Part shown: piece after piece, positions 25,033 to 36,764 of the stretch
Layout of the letters: each line of letters starts with the position of its first letter
How positions within the stretch are numbered: position 1 is the first letter of the stretch
Assembly (NCBI GenBank): GCA_022376925.1
Contig: JAIOJX010000030.1
Location: 173,285,298-173,349,297, forward strand
From: Tragulus kanchil
Taxonomy: Eukaryota; Chordata; Mammalia; Artiodactyla; Tragulidae
Length of the DNA: 64,000 bases
Reading direction: 5' to 3'
Made by a program: the position numbers and the translations under genes
The notes under the pieces: model-generated
Told to the model about the DNA's origin: nothing
Database searches by the model: none
Seen by the model: the letters and a program-made list of their open reading frames with translations, nothing else

Positions 25033-27391
25033 CTTATTGTAATTGTATAAAGAGTGACACAATCATTGCAATATTTTCCAAACAGAACTGTCAGGAATGA
25101 TACACAGTTAATATGATTACAGAGACACTAATGATGGCAACTGGAATATTTTAATAAGGTTCCTGACTGTTTGTATGTGAATTGTGAGGAAACAGATCTG
25201 ATGGTGATTAAGGAGTGATGATATGTAAATTAGAAGGGCAATTGATTTTTAATGAAAATTAACAGTAGGCATGATTTGTTCATAACGATAGACTAACTCA
25301 TTCACAAGTTTACCATATAAAGAAATCAGGCTATCTCAGAAAGTTTATTATGTGTTAACTTGTGAAATGACTTCAGGTCTCAAACCATTGATGAAAATAT
25401 TCAAATTTTGGAATCTGGTATGCCAAGATATTTTTCTTTCAAAAAATTTCCCTTTTATGTTTTCTTATAAATCTGTAATTATCCCCAAATTAAAAAGAGA
25501 AAATCTCATGGTTAGGTCCATCCATTGGTGCTATTTTAGTAAATGAGAAGACAGATAATATAAATAAAACTTTTAAAAATAATTTTTCCTGTTTTGCAAC
25601 TAATCTTGATATAATTTATTCCTGGTGAAATGGAATTATTTACCTCCAGAAAGCATAATCATTGATTTTGGCCCCCTATCAGTCTTATCCTCTAGAGGAG
25701 GGCATGGCAACCTACTCTAGTATGCTTGCCTGAAAAGTTCCATAGACAGCAGAGTCTGGTGAGCTATAGGCCATAGAGTCACAAAGAGCCAGATGCGACT
25801 GAAGTGACTTAGCACAGCACATTAACATTCTACTTTATGGAGGATTTTGTTATCATTGTTTATACCCAGAACACGTTGATATTTTGTATGAATTACTTGC
25901 TGGGAGGAAGGAACTTACTCTGTCCAGGAAGAAACTTACTTTGTCCAGGAAGAACAGATAGGAATAAGGAGAAATGAGATGTTACAATGGCAAAAAAAAA
26001 AAAAATGTGCAGAATGTTCACTACCATATTGAAAAACACATGACAGGGGAAAAAAGAAGAAAATAACTGATGCTGACAGTACGTGGTACTAGGTTTTCCC
26101 TTCTTAAGGAAGTGGCCATGACTTGTTTTTCCTTGCATTTTGAGCAAGTAACTGTGCTTACCAAATACTCATTAAATTCAGGGTTGAAATACTTAAAAAA
26201 ATTCTGTGTGTCTTATGTAATTGTATAAAGTGACACAATCATTGCAATATTTTCCAAACAGAACTGTCAGGAATGATACACAGTTAATATGATTACAGAG
26301 ACACTAATGATGGCAACTGGAATATTTTAATAAGGTTCCTGACTGTTTGTATGTGAATTGTGAGGAAACAGATCTGATGGTGATTAAGGAGTGATGATAT
26401 GTAAATTAGAAGGGCAATTGATTTTTAATGAAAATTAACAGTAGGCATGATTTGTTCATAACGATAGACTAACTCATTCACAAGTTTACCATATAAAGAA
26501 ATCAGGCTATCTCAGAAAGTTTATTATGTGTTAACTTGTGAAATGACTTCAGGTCTCAAACCATTGATGAAAATATTCAAATTTTGGAATCTGGTATGCC
26601 AAGATATTTTTCTTTCAAAAATTCCATTTTATGTTTTCTTATAAATCTGTAATTATCCCCAAATTAAAAAGAGAAAATCTCATGGTTAGGTCCATCCATT
26701 GGTGCTATTTTAGTAAATGAGAAGACAGATAATATAAATAAAACTTTTAAAAATAATTTTTCCTGTTTTGCAACTAATCTTGATATAATTTATTCCTGGT
26801 GAAATGGAATTATTTACCTCCAGAAAGCATAATCATTGATTTTGGCCCCCTATCAGTCTTATCCTCTAGAGGAGGGCATGGCAACCTACTCTAGTATGCT
26901 TGCCTGAAAAGTTCCATAGACAGCAGAGTCTGGTGAGCTATAGGCCATAGAGTCACAAAGAGCCAGATGCGACTGAAGTGACTTAGCACAGCACATTAAC
27001 ATTCTACTTTATGGAGGATTTTGTTATCATTGTTTATACCCAGAACACGTTGATATTTTGTATGAATTACTTGCTGGGAGGAAGGAACTTACTCTGTCCA
27101 GGAAGAAACTTACTTTGTCCAGGAAGAACAGATAGGAATAAGGAGAAATGAGATGTTACAATGGCAAAAAAAAAAAAAATGTGCAGAATGTTCACTACCA
27201 TATTGAAAAACACATGACAGGGGAAAAAAGAAGAAAATAACTGATGCTGACAGTACGTGGTACTAGGTTTTCCCTTCTTAAGGAAGTGGCCATGACTTGT
27301 TTTTCCTTGCATTTTGAGCAAGTAACTGTGCTTACCAAATACTCATTAAATTCAGGGTTGAAATACTTAAAAAAATTCTGTGTGTCTTATG
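25033..27391. repeat. Tandem duplication J, period 1174-1178
   Basis: Copy 1 is about 25033-26212 and copy 2 is about 26213-27391. Copy 2 loses 'ag' just after its start ('ataaagtgacac' against 'ataaagagtgacac') and has small differences near 26615-26630. The first about 155 bases also belong to duplication I, so 23935-24090, 25033-25190 and 26213-26365 form a triplicate. Confidence 0.95.
25690..25830 (+). mobile_element. Bov-A SINE, 5'-truncated
   Basis: Contains 'ggcatggcaacctactctag', 'gcttgcctgaaaagttccat' and 'gagtcacaaagagccagatg', the Bov-A body and 3' end, and begins without the tRNA head. It is repeated at about 26866-27004. Confidence 0.82.
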
Positions 27392-28717
27392 TATTTTCTC
27401 ATATTCTCCTTATAACATGTTAATATTATTACATAAATGACAAAAACTATATAGAAAATATACAAAAATCACATATACTATGAATTCAGTATTAGGTGGA
27501 CATCCATAACTCTTTGAAAGGCCCTCTTTTTCAGATGAAGAGACCAAGGAACAGAGAGACTCAGCATTTTAGTGAAGTCACACACCTAGGCTCTGGCAAA
27601 ACAAGGGGTACCTCTTCCAAAACTGTGCTATTATTTTGCAAATTGATGTAAAAATAATTTTAAATATATTTTTAAAGGATGTTTTATTTTTAACCTCCAG
27701 GGGCCATATTTCTTAGTCTGAAGCCTCCTTCAGAGATGAATAAAGGAAAAGGAGATCTAAGCAAGCAGTCACTTCTGGTGCTACTGAAATGTCAAACTAC
27801 AAATTTGTCCTCCCTGTCTCTCTACAAATCCCTCATCCCCCAACATCTTTTTCTTCCTGATCTCCCTTCTTTTAAATGTGCCTCCCAGTCCCCCTACCTT
27901 CACACTCATTAAAGCCCACAGACTTCATCAGATTCACAGACTCATCATCTCCATCCATGAAACAAATATGGAACCCCAAATTTGCTGAGCTCCTCAAATG
28001 AGTATTCTTCGGAAAAAGCAGAAGCAAGACAGGGCATGGCATTTCTCAACACCCAAGAGAGAAGATTTACTGCATAATCCATGGCCTGAAAGAAGAAAAA
28101 GTCCTCCATTTGACAGTACTGAAAAAACTGGAAATTATTCTGCCTGTTGATGAGACACAGATGAGACACAGAGGAATATGTGCATAGTTCTTGTCAATGT
28201 GATTCTGTCCCCTGCATTCTGAAATAAACTGTTGTGCTGGTTCTAAATGTTCAAGAATCAGGCCTGCGGAGGTGTGTGAGGTAAGTACAATAGCTCCTAA
28301 AGGAAACAACTATCATTTTCTCTTATAAGTGAAACGGTTTGCCAGCTCTGTCCTCAATTCAGAGGAATGTAGAGCTTGACCCTTAAAAGTCATTCCACTA
28401 AGGAAATCACCATGCTTCTCTCTGAAACAAATGAATTGGGATCATGGACACTGACTTAATTTTTATGATGAAAGATTTTCCAGGAATTAAGAAATCTCAA
28501 CTTCCTATGACCTATATAAAACCTCTTGTACAACACTGTATTTGTAAAAATTACCTCCCACTTCCAGCATCATAGAGACCTATTCACAAATGATAAAACT
28601 TGACTTCCTTAAGCCAAAATACATCATCCTTTCTATTAGCCCTCCCTGTAGTTTGTCCTTAGTTTCTTAAGATAAAATTATTTTGCTCAACCTTGAATGT
28701 AACAGGAGAAATGTCAA
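27392..28717. other. Single-copy non-coding DNA
   Basis: A short MIR-like fragment ('cagatgaagagaccaaggaa' with 'gtcacacacctaggctctgg') lies at about 27530-27600. The rest has balanced AT-rich composition. Minus-strand ORFs at 27945-28169 and 28067-28309 overlap each other and have no recognisable domain. Confidence 0.6.
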
Positions 28718-30890
28718 TTAGCACTCTATGTACAAGCCAGGCAAATGTTCGGATTCTATTTTCTGCATCCTAGTTTGATTTTCTAAATGTGCTTTGAGAA
28801 TTATCAGAGAATTAACTGATCACTTGGCTACAATGCGAGCAATCTAATCAAATAATGAAGTGATCAGCTATGTCCTGTTTTAAAAGGGCCACTTAATACC
28901 TGGACAAATATAACTGAGCCTATTACTAAATTTACCTACTCTTTATTTTCTGAGGGTTTCTATTATCGTCATGTCTTGATTGTACAGATTGTACAATACA
29001 AAGCATTATCTTCCTGTTGAAAAAACTGCTCAGCAAGATTTCAAAGCAAAAATTCTTAGACAGCCCACCCATCCACTGGATGGTTTCTGGATGGTTTCTT
29101 ATGTCTGTTAGGTCATAATTATAAACAACACAGGAAGGGGTCCTGATAAAATACAGTGGGGGCTGCCAAGACATTTGGCATCAAGTGCTACTGGATAACA
29201 AGAGCAAGGGATATAAAGAGACTACAAATAGAAACTAGCATGATCATAACCAAATGCTGCACCGTACATAGGACAGATTCACTGTGGTCCCAAATACTGC
29301 ACCATACATAGGACAGATAGGGTTGACCAACAGAGAGCGCCTCAGACAAATTAAGACTTTGGATGGGCTCTTCCTCTTTGTTTGAGGCTCACCTTCTTCC
29401 ATTAAAGCAATGGATATGTGTTGAACTGAACTAATACCCTTGCATTTAATTATGTTTAACTAATTTTCCATACCTCTTGCTTCAAGCAAATTCCTTCCAA
29501 AATTGTATTTGCTTGTATTTAGCTTAGATTTTTTTCCCCCCCATGGGAAGAGGTATTAAAATGATAAATTAGAAGGGTAGCATAGGTTTTGTGTATGAGA
29601 ATTTGATGGTGTTTTCAGGGTTTTCTTGTTCATATGAGACATAGAGAAGGATGCAGATAGGGAGATGAGTCAATAACATGCTTAATGAACATACAGGAGT
29701 ACTGTTGATTGCTCAGGTAAAGATGAAGGAGGTTGCTAACTGTGACCTGACAATGTTCTACCAACTTGTCTGACATGTTCAGTATGACATTTTTTGCAAA
29801 GCTTAGCACTCTATGTACAAGCCAGGCAAATGTTCGGATTCTATTTTCTGCATCCTAGTTTGATTTTCTAAATGTGCTTTGAGAATTATCAGAGAATTAA
29901 CTGATCACTTGGCTACAATGCGAGCAATCTAATCAAATAATGAAGTGATCAGCTATGTCCTGTTTTAAAAGGGCCACTTAATACCTGGACAAATATAACT
30001 GAGCCTATTACTAAATTTACCTACTCTTTATTTTCTGAGGGTTTCTATTATCGTCATGTCTTGATTGTACAGATTGTACAATACAAAGCATTATCTTCCT
30101 GTTGAAAAAACTGCTCAGCAAGATTTCAAAGCAAAAATTCTTAGACAGCCCACCCATCCACTGGATGGTTTCTGGATGGTTTCTTATGTCTGTTAGGTCA
30201 TAATTATAAACAACACAGGAAGGGGTCCTGATAAAATACAGTGGGGGCTGCCAAGACATTTGGCATCAAGTGCTACTGGATAACAAGAGCAAGGGATATA
30301 AAGAGACTACAAATAGAAACTAGCATGATCATAACCAAATGCTGCACCGTACATAGGACAGATTCACTGTGGTCCCAAATACTGCACCATACATAGGACA
30401 GATAGGGTTGACCAACAGAGAGCGCCTCAGACAAATTAAGACTTTGGATGGGCTCTTCCTCTTTGTTTGAGGCTCACCTTCTTCCATTAAAGCAATGGAT
30501 ATGTGTTGAACTGAACTAATACCCTTGCATTTAATTATGTTTAACTAATTTTCCATACCTCTTGCTTCAAGCAAATTCCTTCCAAAATTGTATTTGCTTG
30601 TATTTAGCTTAGATTTTTTTCCCCCCCATGGGAAGAGGTATTAAAATGATAAATTAGAAGGGTAGCATAGGTTTTGTGTATGAGAATTTGATGGTGTTTT
30701 CAGGGTTTTCTTGTTCATATGAGACATAGAGAAGGATGCAGATAGGGAGATGAGTCAATAACATGCTTAATGAACATACAGGAGTACTGTTGATTGCTCA
30801 GGTAAAGATGAAGGAGGTTGCTAACTGTGACCTGACAATGTTCTACCAACTTGTCTGACATGTTCAGTATGACATTTTTTGCAAAGCTTA
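28718..30890. repeat. Tandem duplication K, period 1085
   Basis: Copy 1 is 28718-29802 and copy 2 is 29803-30890, joined at the shared tract 'tta'. I see no internal difference. Copy 2 runs on into unique sequence ('gcttatcacatgg') where copy 1 jumps back. Each copy carries a local 28-base imperfect direct repeat (see 29251-29318). Confidence 0.95.
29251..29318. repeat. Local 28-base imperfect direct repeat, period 40
   Basis: The unit starting 'caaatgctgcaccgtacata' at 29251-29278 recurs as 'caaatactgcaccatacata' at 29291-29318 with two substitutions. Unlike the kilobase duplications, the units have diverged, so this looks like a true old duplication. It recurs at about 30336-30403 in the second copy of duplication K. 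Confidence 0.85.
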
Positions 30891-31237
30891 TCACATGGGA
30901 AAATAACATAAATTTGGGAGACATACAAACAGGCTAGATTCGAGAATTAAAAACAAACCTTGCAAACTGGGACAAATGAGACAAAAACAGTAAGATAACA
31001 CTTAATTGAGGGAGAATAAAAGAACTTTAAGCTTCAAGAAAAGTGTAGTAGTGATATTATTAAATAGCTGTTACTATCAACTAAGTAAACACAAATGGAT
31101 TCTTGTAACAACACAGTGAGGTGAGTATAGGGCTTATATTCCTACATTTTGTGTAGGCATGCTTGACAGCATATCTAGGAACTAATGTGAAGAAAAATAT
31201 TTCCTTGAAAATATCTCCTTAAAAAGTGAAACTTACA

Positions 31238-31377
31238 GGACTTCCCTGGTGGTCCAGTGGTTAAGACTCTGGACCCCCAATGCAGGGAGGCCTGGGTTTG
31301 ATCCCTGGTCATGGAACTAGATCCCATATGCTATAACTAAGACGCAGGCAGCCAAATAAATAAATAATTTTTAAAAA
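31238..31377 (+). mobile_element. Short CHR-type SINE with TSD
   Basis: The head 'acttccctggtggtccagtg' and 'gggtttgatccctggtcatg' (B box) are followed directly by 'aactaagacgcaggcagcca' and an (AAAT)n tail. It lacks the long body of the other CHR elements here. The TSD tgaaacttaca at 31227-31237 and 31378-31388 is exact. Confidence 0.88.
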
Positions 31378-31628
31378 TGAAACTTACATGATGGCTTATC
31401 AAATTAAGAACACAATAAAGTATCTTTAAAGCATTGTATAATAACTGCCTAATCAAATCATTACTAAAGAAAAAAGACATTCCTATTTATGTCTGCTTTA
31501 TTGAAAATGTTTATTTCAAAACATCTGATATTATAAATCATACCCTTCATAAAATAACATTTCTTTTGATGTTTCCTAATAAATGCAAAAGAAAAGTGTT
31601 CCTTGCCTTGAAGGGCATTTATCTTAAA

Positions 31629-31688
31629 CACACACCATATTCAATAATTATTCCATATTCAATAATTATTTATTGAATATGGTGTGTG
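31629..31688. repeat. Perfect 19-base inverted repeat with nested direct repeat
   Basis: The left arm 31629-31647 (cacacaccatattcaataa) is the exact reverse complement of 31670-31688. An 18-base unit beginning ccatattcaataatt occurs twice in tandem (31635-31652, 31653-31670), so a shorter perfect hairpin also exists at 31653-31682 with a four-base loop. The right arm runs into the GT-rich end of the antisense SINE that follows. Confidence 0.9.
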
Positions 31689-31904
31689 TGTTTGTGCTCA
31701 GTTGCTCACTAGTGTCCAACTCTCTGTGACCTCATGGACTGTAGCCTGCCATGTTTCTCTGTCCATGGAATCTTCCAGGCAAGAATACTGGAGTGGGTTG
31801 CCATTCCATGCTCCAGGAATCTTCCTAACCCAGAGGAATCACTGTCTCTTGTGCCTTCTGCATTGACAGGTGGAAACTTTACCACTGTGCCACCTGGGAA
31901 GCCC
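31689..31904 (-). mobile_element. Bov-tA SINE, antisense
   Basis: Reads in reverse: 'tgtgctcagttgctcactag', 'catggactgtagcctgccat', 'ggcaagaatactggagtggg', ending 'ccacctgggaagccct', the reverse complement of the SINE head. It is near full length. ORFs at 31684-31866 and 31734-31979 are translations of this element. Confidence 0.88.
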
Positions 31905-32443
31905 TTTAATAATTCTCATCTTATGCAAAATCGTGTATGCACACATGTGTGTGCTGACCTGAAACTCAATGATCATTAAGAAATGTGAAATAAAATCTGG
32001 TATCTAGAAACTAAGCACTATTGTCTTGAGGAGAAAAACATCATTACTGGATGTTGTTTGGGAAGATGTTAATCACTTGCCTCTCAGTCACTGGCATAGA
32101 AATCACAAGTTGTTTCTTAATTCAGTTTACTTTATTATTGCCAAAATAGCAGGGGAGCTTTTCTGATCATCAACAAAAACTAGCCAAGGCTCTTGTTTAA
32201 GTATCTTTCTCTTTTTCTTCATAAATGAAATAAACGCCCTATAGGAAAAGGTTGACTCTTTGGTTATAAATCATGTCATTCTCTTCCAGAAGCAACTTTA
32301 GGTGAAGACGTAGCCAAATTTCACTTCGAATCCCATGTGCTTACCAATAGTGCTGCTGACATTTTCTCCTGAAGGAAATTAAATTTGCCTTCATCTCGCC
32401 CTTCAGAATGATGAGCTTTCCCTCTCAGCAACTAGTTGTCCTG

Positions 32444-34908
32444 GCGGAGCTCCATCCCTGAAATAAGGCGATGCATCACTGTGACATTAGTATAGGCTTT
32501 CAAGATCTGTCTTCCACACTGTACAGGGTAGCTTTCCACTGCTACCCAAGGCTGCAGACAGCTTGCGGATAGAAGGTGGACAGAACCTTTTTGAGCAGGG
32601 GCCTGTTTTCACAGCTGCCTTGTTGACTGACATGTGCTCTGAATTAAAGTTTTTTCTTCTTCCAGTATAACTTGTTAAGGAGTTGGCCAGTGAGGAAAGA
32701 CTGATCTAGATGGTACTGGGAGTGCCATTCCTCCCCATTTTTTAGGCAAGAAAGAGTGGATCTGAGCTAGACCAACAGATTAAACTGGTACCAGTGAGAG
32801 TTCAGAGCTTTCTCTTTAATAATGAGGTCACTCCTTCAGCCCAAGGGAAAAAAAAAAAAAAACTGTAGATGTTACACAGAGGTGCCCACTTGCCCTATTT
32901 CTCTTTCAGTCTGAGGAGTTTGATGAGGTGGGATCCATCTGCTGGAGCTCTTGTCTTGTTTCATCTAGCTCAACCACACCCAACCCAAGCACAACTTTGT
33001 GTGAAATAACGAGACCTCATGAGAACTTGTGTAGTGCTTTCATGCTTCTAAGTTTTTCCTCACAATAAATTGTTTTCTATTTATACCTCATGGCACTCTT
33101 CTGTGCACAGCTATACCTACCCTACACCACACAACACCTTGACTTTCAGGCTCATGAACACATTAAATTCATTCCACAGGTTGACTTTGCCAGCAACCTG
33201 AAGTAAACAATGGACACACAAATCTCTTAAAACCCCTTGGGATACTGAACAAGGGCTATGTAGTTGAGGGCATGTGACTTGAATATCTTCCTTTCTTTTT
33301 CTCTTTGGATTCTTCTTGACTTCTTCCTTTTCCTAAGAGAAGGAATATCAAAAAAGAAGCAGTCCAACTGGATTTAGACTTGGTCGAGAAAGAACAGCAG
33401 AAGATGACCTCAGTTCCTCTTCTTGTCCCCCCAGTCCTGCAGAGAGATACCACATACACCCAGAAATCTGGTCCTACGCTAACAAACCAATCATTCCCAT
33501 AACTAATTGAGCACTGTTCACCTGACTCATAACAATGAAGGACATATTTGTTTCTGCACCTGGTCTATTGTTGGATGGCTCTCTCCAGTATTCGTAAGAT
33601 AGCCCTTCACACACAGTCACCTTGCCTCCCATTTTGAAGGTTAAACTGTGAAGAAAACTGATCCTGCGGAGCTCCATCCCTGAAATAAGGCGATGCATCA
33701 CTGTGACATTAGTATAGGCTTTCAAGATCTGTCTTCCACACTGTACAGGGTAGCTTTCCACTGCTACCCAAGGCTGCAGACAGCTTGCGGATAGAAGGTG
33801 GACAGAACCTTTTTGAGCAGGGGCCTGTTTTCACAGCTGCCTTGTTGACTGACATGTGCTCTGAATTAAAGTTTTTTCTTCTTCCAGTATAACTTGTTAA
33901 GGAGTTGGCCAGTGAGGAAAGACTGATCTAGATGGTACTGGGAGTGCCATTCCTCCCCATTTTTTAGGCAAGAAAGAGTGGATCTGAGCTAGACCAACAG
34001 ATTAAACTGGTACCAGTGAGAGTTCAGAGCTTTCTCTTTAATAATGAGGTCACTCCTTCAGCCCAAGGGAAAAAAAAAAAAAAACTGTAGATGTTACACA
34101 GAGGTGCCCACTTGCCCTATTTCTCTTTCAGTCTGAGGAGTTTGATGAGGTGGGATCCATCTGCTGGAGCTCTTGTCTTGTTTCATCTAGCTCAACCACA
34201 CCCAACCCAAGCACAACTTTGTGTGAAATAACGAGACCTCATGAGAACTTGTGTAGTGCTTTCATGCTTCTAAGTTTTTCCTCACAATAAATTGTTTTCT
34301 ATTTATACCTCATGGCACTCTTCTGTGCACAGCTATACCTACCCTACACCACACAACACCTTGACTTTCAGGCTCATGAACACATTAAATTCATTCCACA
34401 GGTTGACTTTGCCAGCAACCTGAAGTAAACAATGGACACACAAATCTCTTAAAACCCCTTGGGATACTGAACAAGGGCTATGTAGTTGAGGGCATGTGAC
34501 TTGAATATCTTCCTTTCTTTTTCTCTTTGGATTCTTCTTGACTTCTTCCTTTTCCTAAGAGAAGGAATATCAAAAAAGAAGCAGTCCAACTGGATTTAGA
34601 CTTGGTCGAGAAAGAACAGCAGAAGATGACCTCAGTTCCTCTTCTTTTCCCTCCAGTCCTGAAGAGAGATACCACATACACCCAGAAATCTGGTCCTACG
34701 CTAACAAACCAATCATTCCCATAACTAATTGAGCACTGTTCACCTGACTCATAACAATGAAGGACATATTTGTTTCTGCACCTGGTCTATTGTTGGATGG
34801 CTCTCTCCAGTATTCGTAAGATAGCCCTTCACACACAGTCACCTTGCCTCCATTGGTACCCATGTGTATCTGAAGCAGATTTCAAATCTGTGAAGAAAAC
34901 TGATGGCC
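32444..34908. repeat. Tandem duplication L, period about 1222
   Basis: Copy 1 is 32444 to about 33632 and copy 2 is 33666 to about 34854. After copy 1 ends at 'gtcaccttgcctcc', the two versions carry different middle tracts and then share 'ctgtgaagaaaactgat' again (about 33647 and 34890). Substitutions cluster near 33427-33442 against 34649-34664. The poly-A run near 32849 and 34072 is present in both. Confidence 0.93.
33474..33761 (-). other. 95-residue minus-strand ORF, unrecognised
   Basis: The ORF begins MESYPVQCGRQILKAY and has a protein-like composition without repeat sequence, with one NVT glycosylation-type triplet. I cannot assign a family. The ORF spans the junction of duplication L, so its C-terminal half (33474-33632) and N-terminal part (33666-33761) come from two copies. 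The joined reading frame is probably an artefact. The stretch 32444-32540 holds the other copy of the N-terminal sequence. Confidence 0.2.
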
Positions 34909-35335
34909 TGCCAGGCAAATGTGCAAAGACTCCAGATAGTATCAACAGTAGAAATACTGGCCAAAATTATGGATATTGTGTTTGGGAATTTAGGTCCTCT
35001 CTGCAGATATTTTGTTTTGATTTATTGTGCAAATATGTAGGAATTTTTATTATTTAAGATAAGATAAAGTTTTTACTTCTAGTCCTCTGGTTGCAAAGAT
35101 AGTTGTTGCTCTGTAAATCAAAACAGGATTATCTGCTTTCCTCGTCAGACTGTGAGTCTGAGACAAAATACTCTAGTCTTCATTGAAGACAGTGCCAACA
35201 ATTCATCTTAATTGTGTGTACTGTAAATCAGTTTTTTCAAGGAAAATTCACTGAAAATATATGATGTGAAGAGAAATGATTACAAACTTAAATACATGAA
35301 AATAAATTCTGCATATTTATTTCATCTATTTTCTT

Positions 35336-35622
35336 TTTTTCTTATGGGTTGGGGAGAGAGAGGGGCGGGTGGGCCACTTCTGTTGGCCTTTCATTTATTT
35401 TCATCCATCTTTGTTCTTCGCCTGTGTGGGCCTCCCATTGCAGTGGCCTCTCCTGTCACAGAGTACCAGCTTATAGCATGCACTCCAGAGCTCCTACTCA
35501 GTAATTGGACACATCGGTCCAGTCGCTCCGCAGCACGTGGGATCTTCCCAGGTTAGGGAACGAACCTGTGCCCCTTGCACTGCAAGGTAGTGTCCTTACC
35601 CACTGGACCACCAGGAAAGCCC
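35336..35622 (-). mobile_element. CHR-type SINE, antisense, with 14-base TSD
   Basis: Reads in reverse from a T-rich start through 'gggccacttctgttggcctt', 'gcagcacgtgggatcttccc' and 'ccttgcactgcaaggtagtg' to the head complement 'actggaccaccaggaaagcc'. The TSD tcatctattttctt is exact at 35322-35335 and 35623-35636. Confidence 0.92.
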
Positions 35623-35715
35623 TCATCTATTTTCTTAGATGTTCATTTTCTTTTATAAATAGGTTTTATTTTGAGAAGTTTGGTATTCACACAAATAACT
35701 TTTAAATGGTTCTTT

Positions 35716-36045
35716 TTTTTCTCTTTTTAGATTTATTTATTTACTTATTTTAGGGGGAGTGGGGTGGGGAGGGAGAGAGGCAGGCGGGCCACTTCTATTG
35801 GTCTTTCATTTGTCTGTTTTCATCCATCTTTGTTCTTTGGCCCATGTGGGCCGCCCATCGTGGTGGGCCTCTGTTGTCGCAGAGCACCGGCTCTGGGCGC
35901 ATGCGTTCCAGAGCTCCAGTTGGGTAATTGGACACATTGGTCCAGCCGCTCCGCGGCACGTGGGATCTTCCCAGGCCAGGGATCAAACCAGCGCCCCTTG
36001 CACTGCAAGGCGGTGTCCTTACCCACTGGACCACCAGGGAAGCCC
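35716..36045 (-). mobile_element. CHR-type SINE, antisense, with 13-base TSD
   Basis: A second element of the same subtype and orientation, closest to an unmutated source copy: it retains many CpGs ('gccgctccgcggcacgtggg'). The TSD taaatggttcttt is exact at 35703-35715 and 36046-36058. Retained CpGs and an exact TSD suggest a relatively recent insertion. Confidence 0.92.
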
Positions 36046-36764
36046 TAAATGGTTCTTTATATTTTTCCAAACTGAAAACAACTTCTATATTCATAAGAAT
36101 GTAAATATATAAAGTATTATTTCTGTTTTACACATTAACTTTAGGCTACAGTATTTGGTAAACTTTAAAATTTTTAGGTGTTATCATGTTAGTCAATAAA
36201 TGTTGGAGACTACTTGATTCCTGATGTCAAGAAAATTATTAAGAAAGTAAAAACTGAGGTAAGCTTGACAGCTAAATTTGCACGTGGCTAATGTTCACAG
36301 AAATGTAAATTATTTAAATTCTTGAATAATTTTTCTGTTTCTCTATTTTTGAATCTGTTACAATTTAAATAATTTACTATGCTTGGATTAAATGCTTTAA
36401 TTTAGTAAGCTTGGACATTAAATGCTTAAAGATATATATTGGTTTAGATATATAGGGCAAAATGAAACAAGTCAATATGTCAAATTATGCATTTGAGGAT
36501 CTTTCTATTAGCCTTGGGAATAGACTGGTAAACAGATACACATAAGATAGATTTTTCTTATTGTCTTTCTTGTTGTGGTTATTAACTAGTCAGTGGTTCT
36601 TTTCCACTGATCTGTATCTCATAGATAAGGTATTATATTTGGAAATGTTAATAGTTTCTACACAACATTTTACATGACTACAGATATGGGCTTGGAACTA
36701 TCTACAGTATCTGGATTATACATTTCCTCGTGATATATACAAAATGATAAGAAGGAATAATGCC

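Larger units (their letters stand above)
22986..25190. repeat. Tandem duplication I, period about 1099
   Basis: Copy 1 is 22986-24090 and copy 2 is 24091-25190. The first bases of copy 2 lose two bases ('gtttcaggggcc' against 'gtttccagggggcc'), and its SINE poly-A is 14 against 18. The junction lies at a shared AAAAAGTTT tract. The remainder is near-identical, including the MIR-like tract. Confidence 0.95.
30891..32443. other. Single-copy segment with two SINEs and an inverted repeat
   Basis: Outside the elements listed separately, the sequence is AT-rich and non-coding. The part from about 31910 to 32443 has no recognised repeat. The 80-residue ORF at 31434-31676 ends in the inverted repeat and is not credible as a gene. 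Confidence 0.6.
34909..36764. other. Single-copy AT-rich DNA hosting two antisense SINEs
   Basis: Apart from the SINEs at 35336-35622 and 35716-36045, the sequence is AT-rich and non-coding. ORFs of 60-117 residues between 35266 and 36112 on both strands are translations of the SINEs. Confidence 0.65.

Noticed and set aside
31100..31160. Possible MIR fragment
   Set aside because: Only a vague resemblance ('aacaacacagtgaggtgagta'-like order); too short and diverged to support.
35266..36112. Clusters of 60-117 residue ORFs on both strands
   Set aside because: They coincide exactly with the two antisense SINEs and are translations of repeat sequence.
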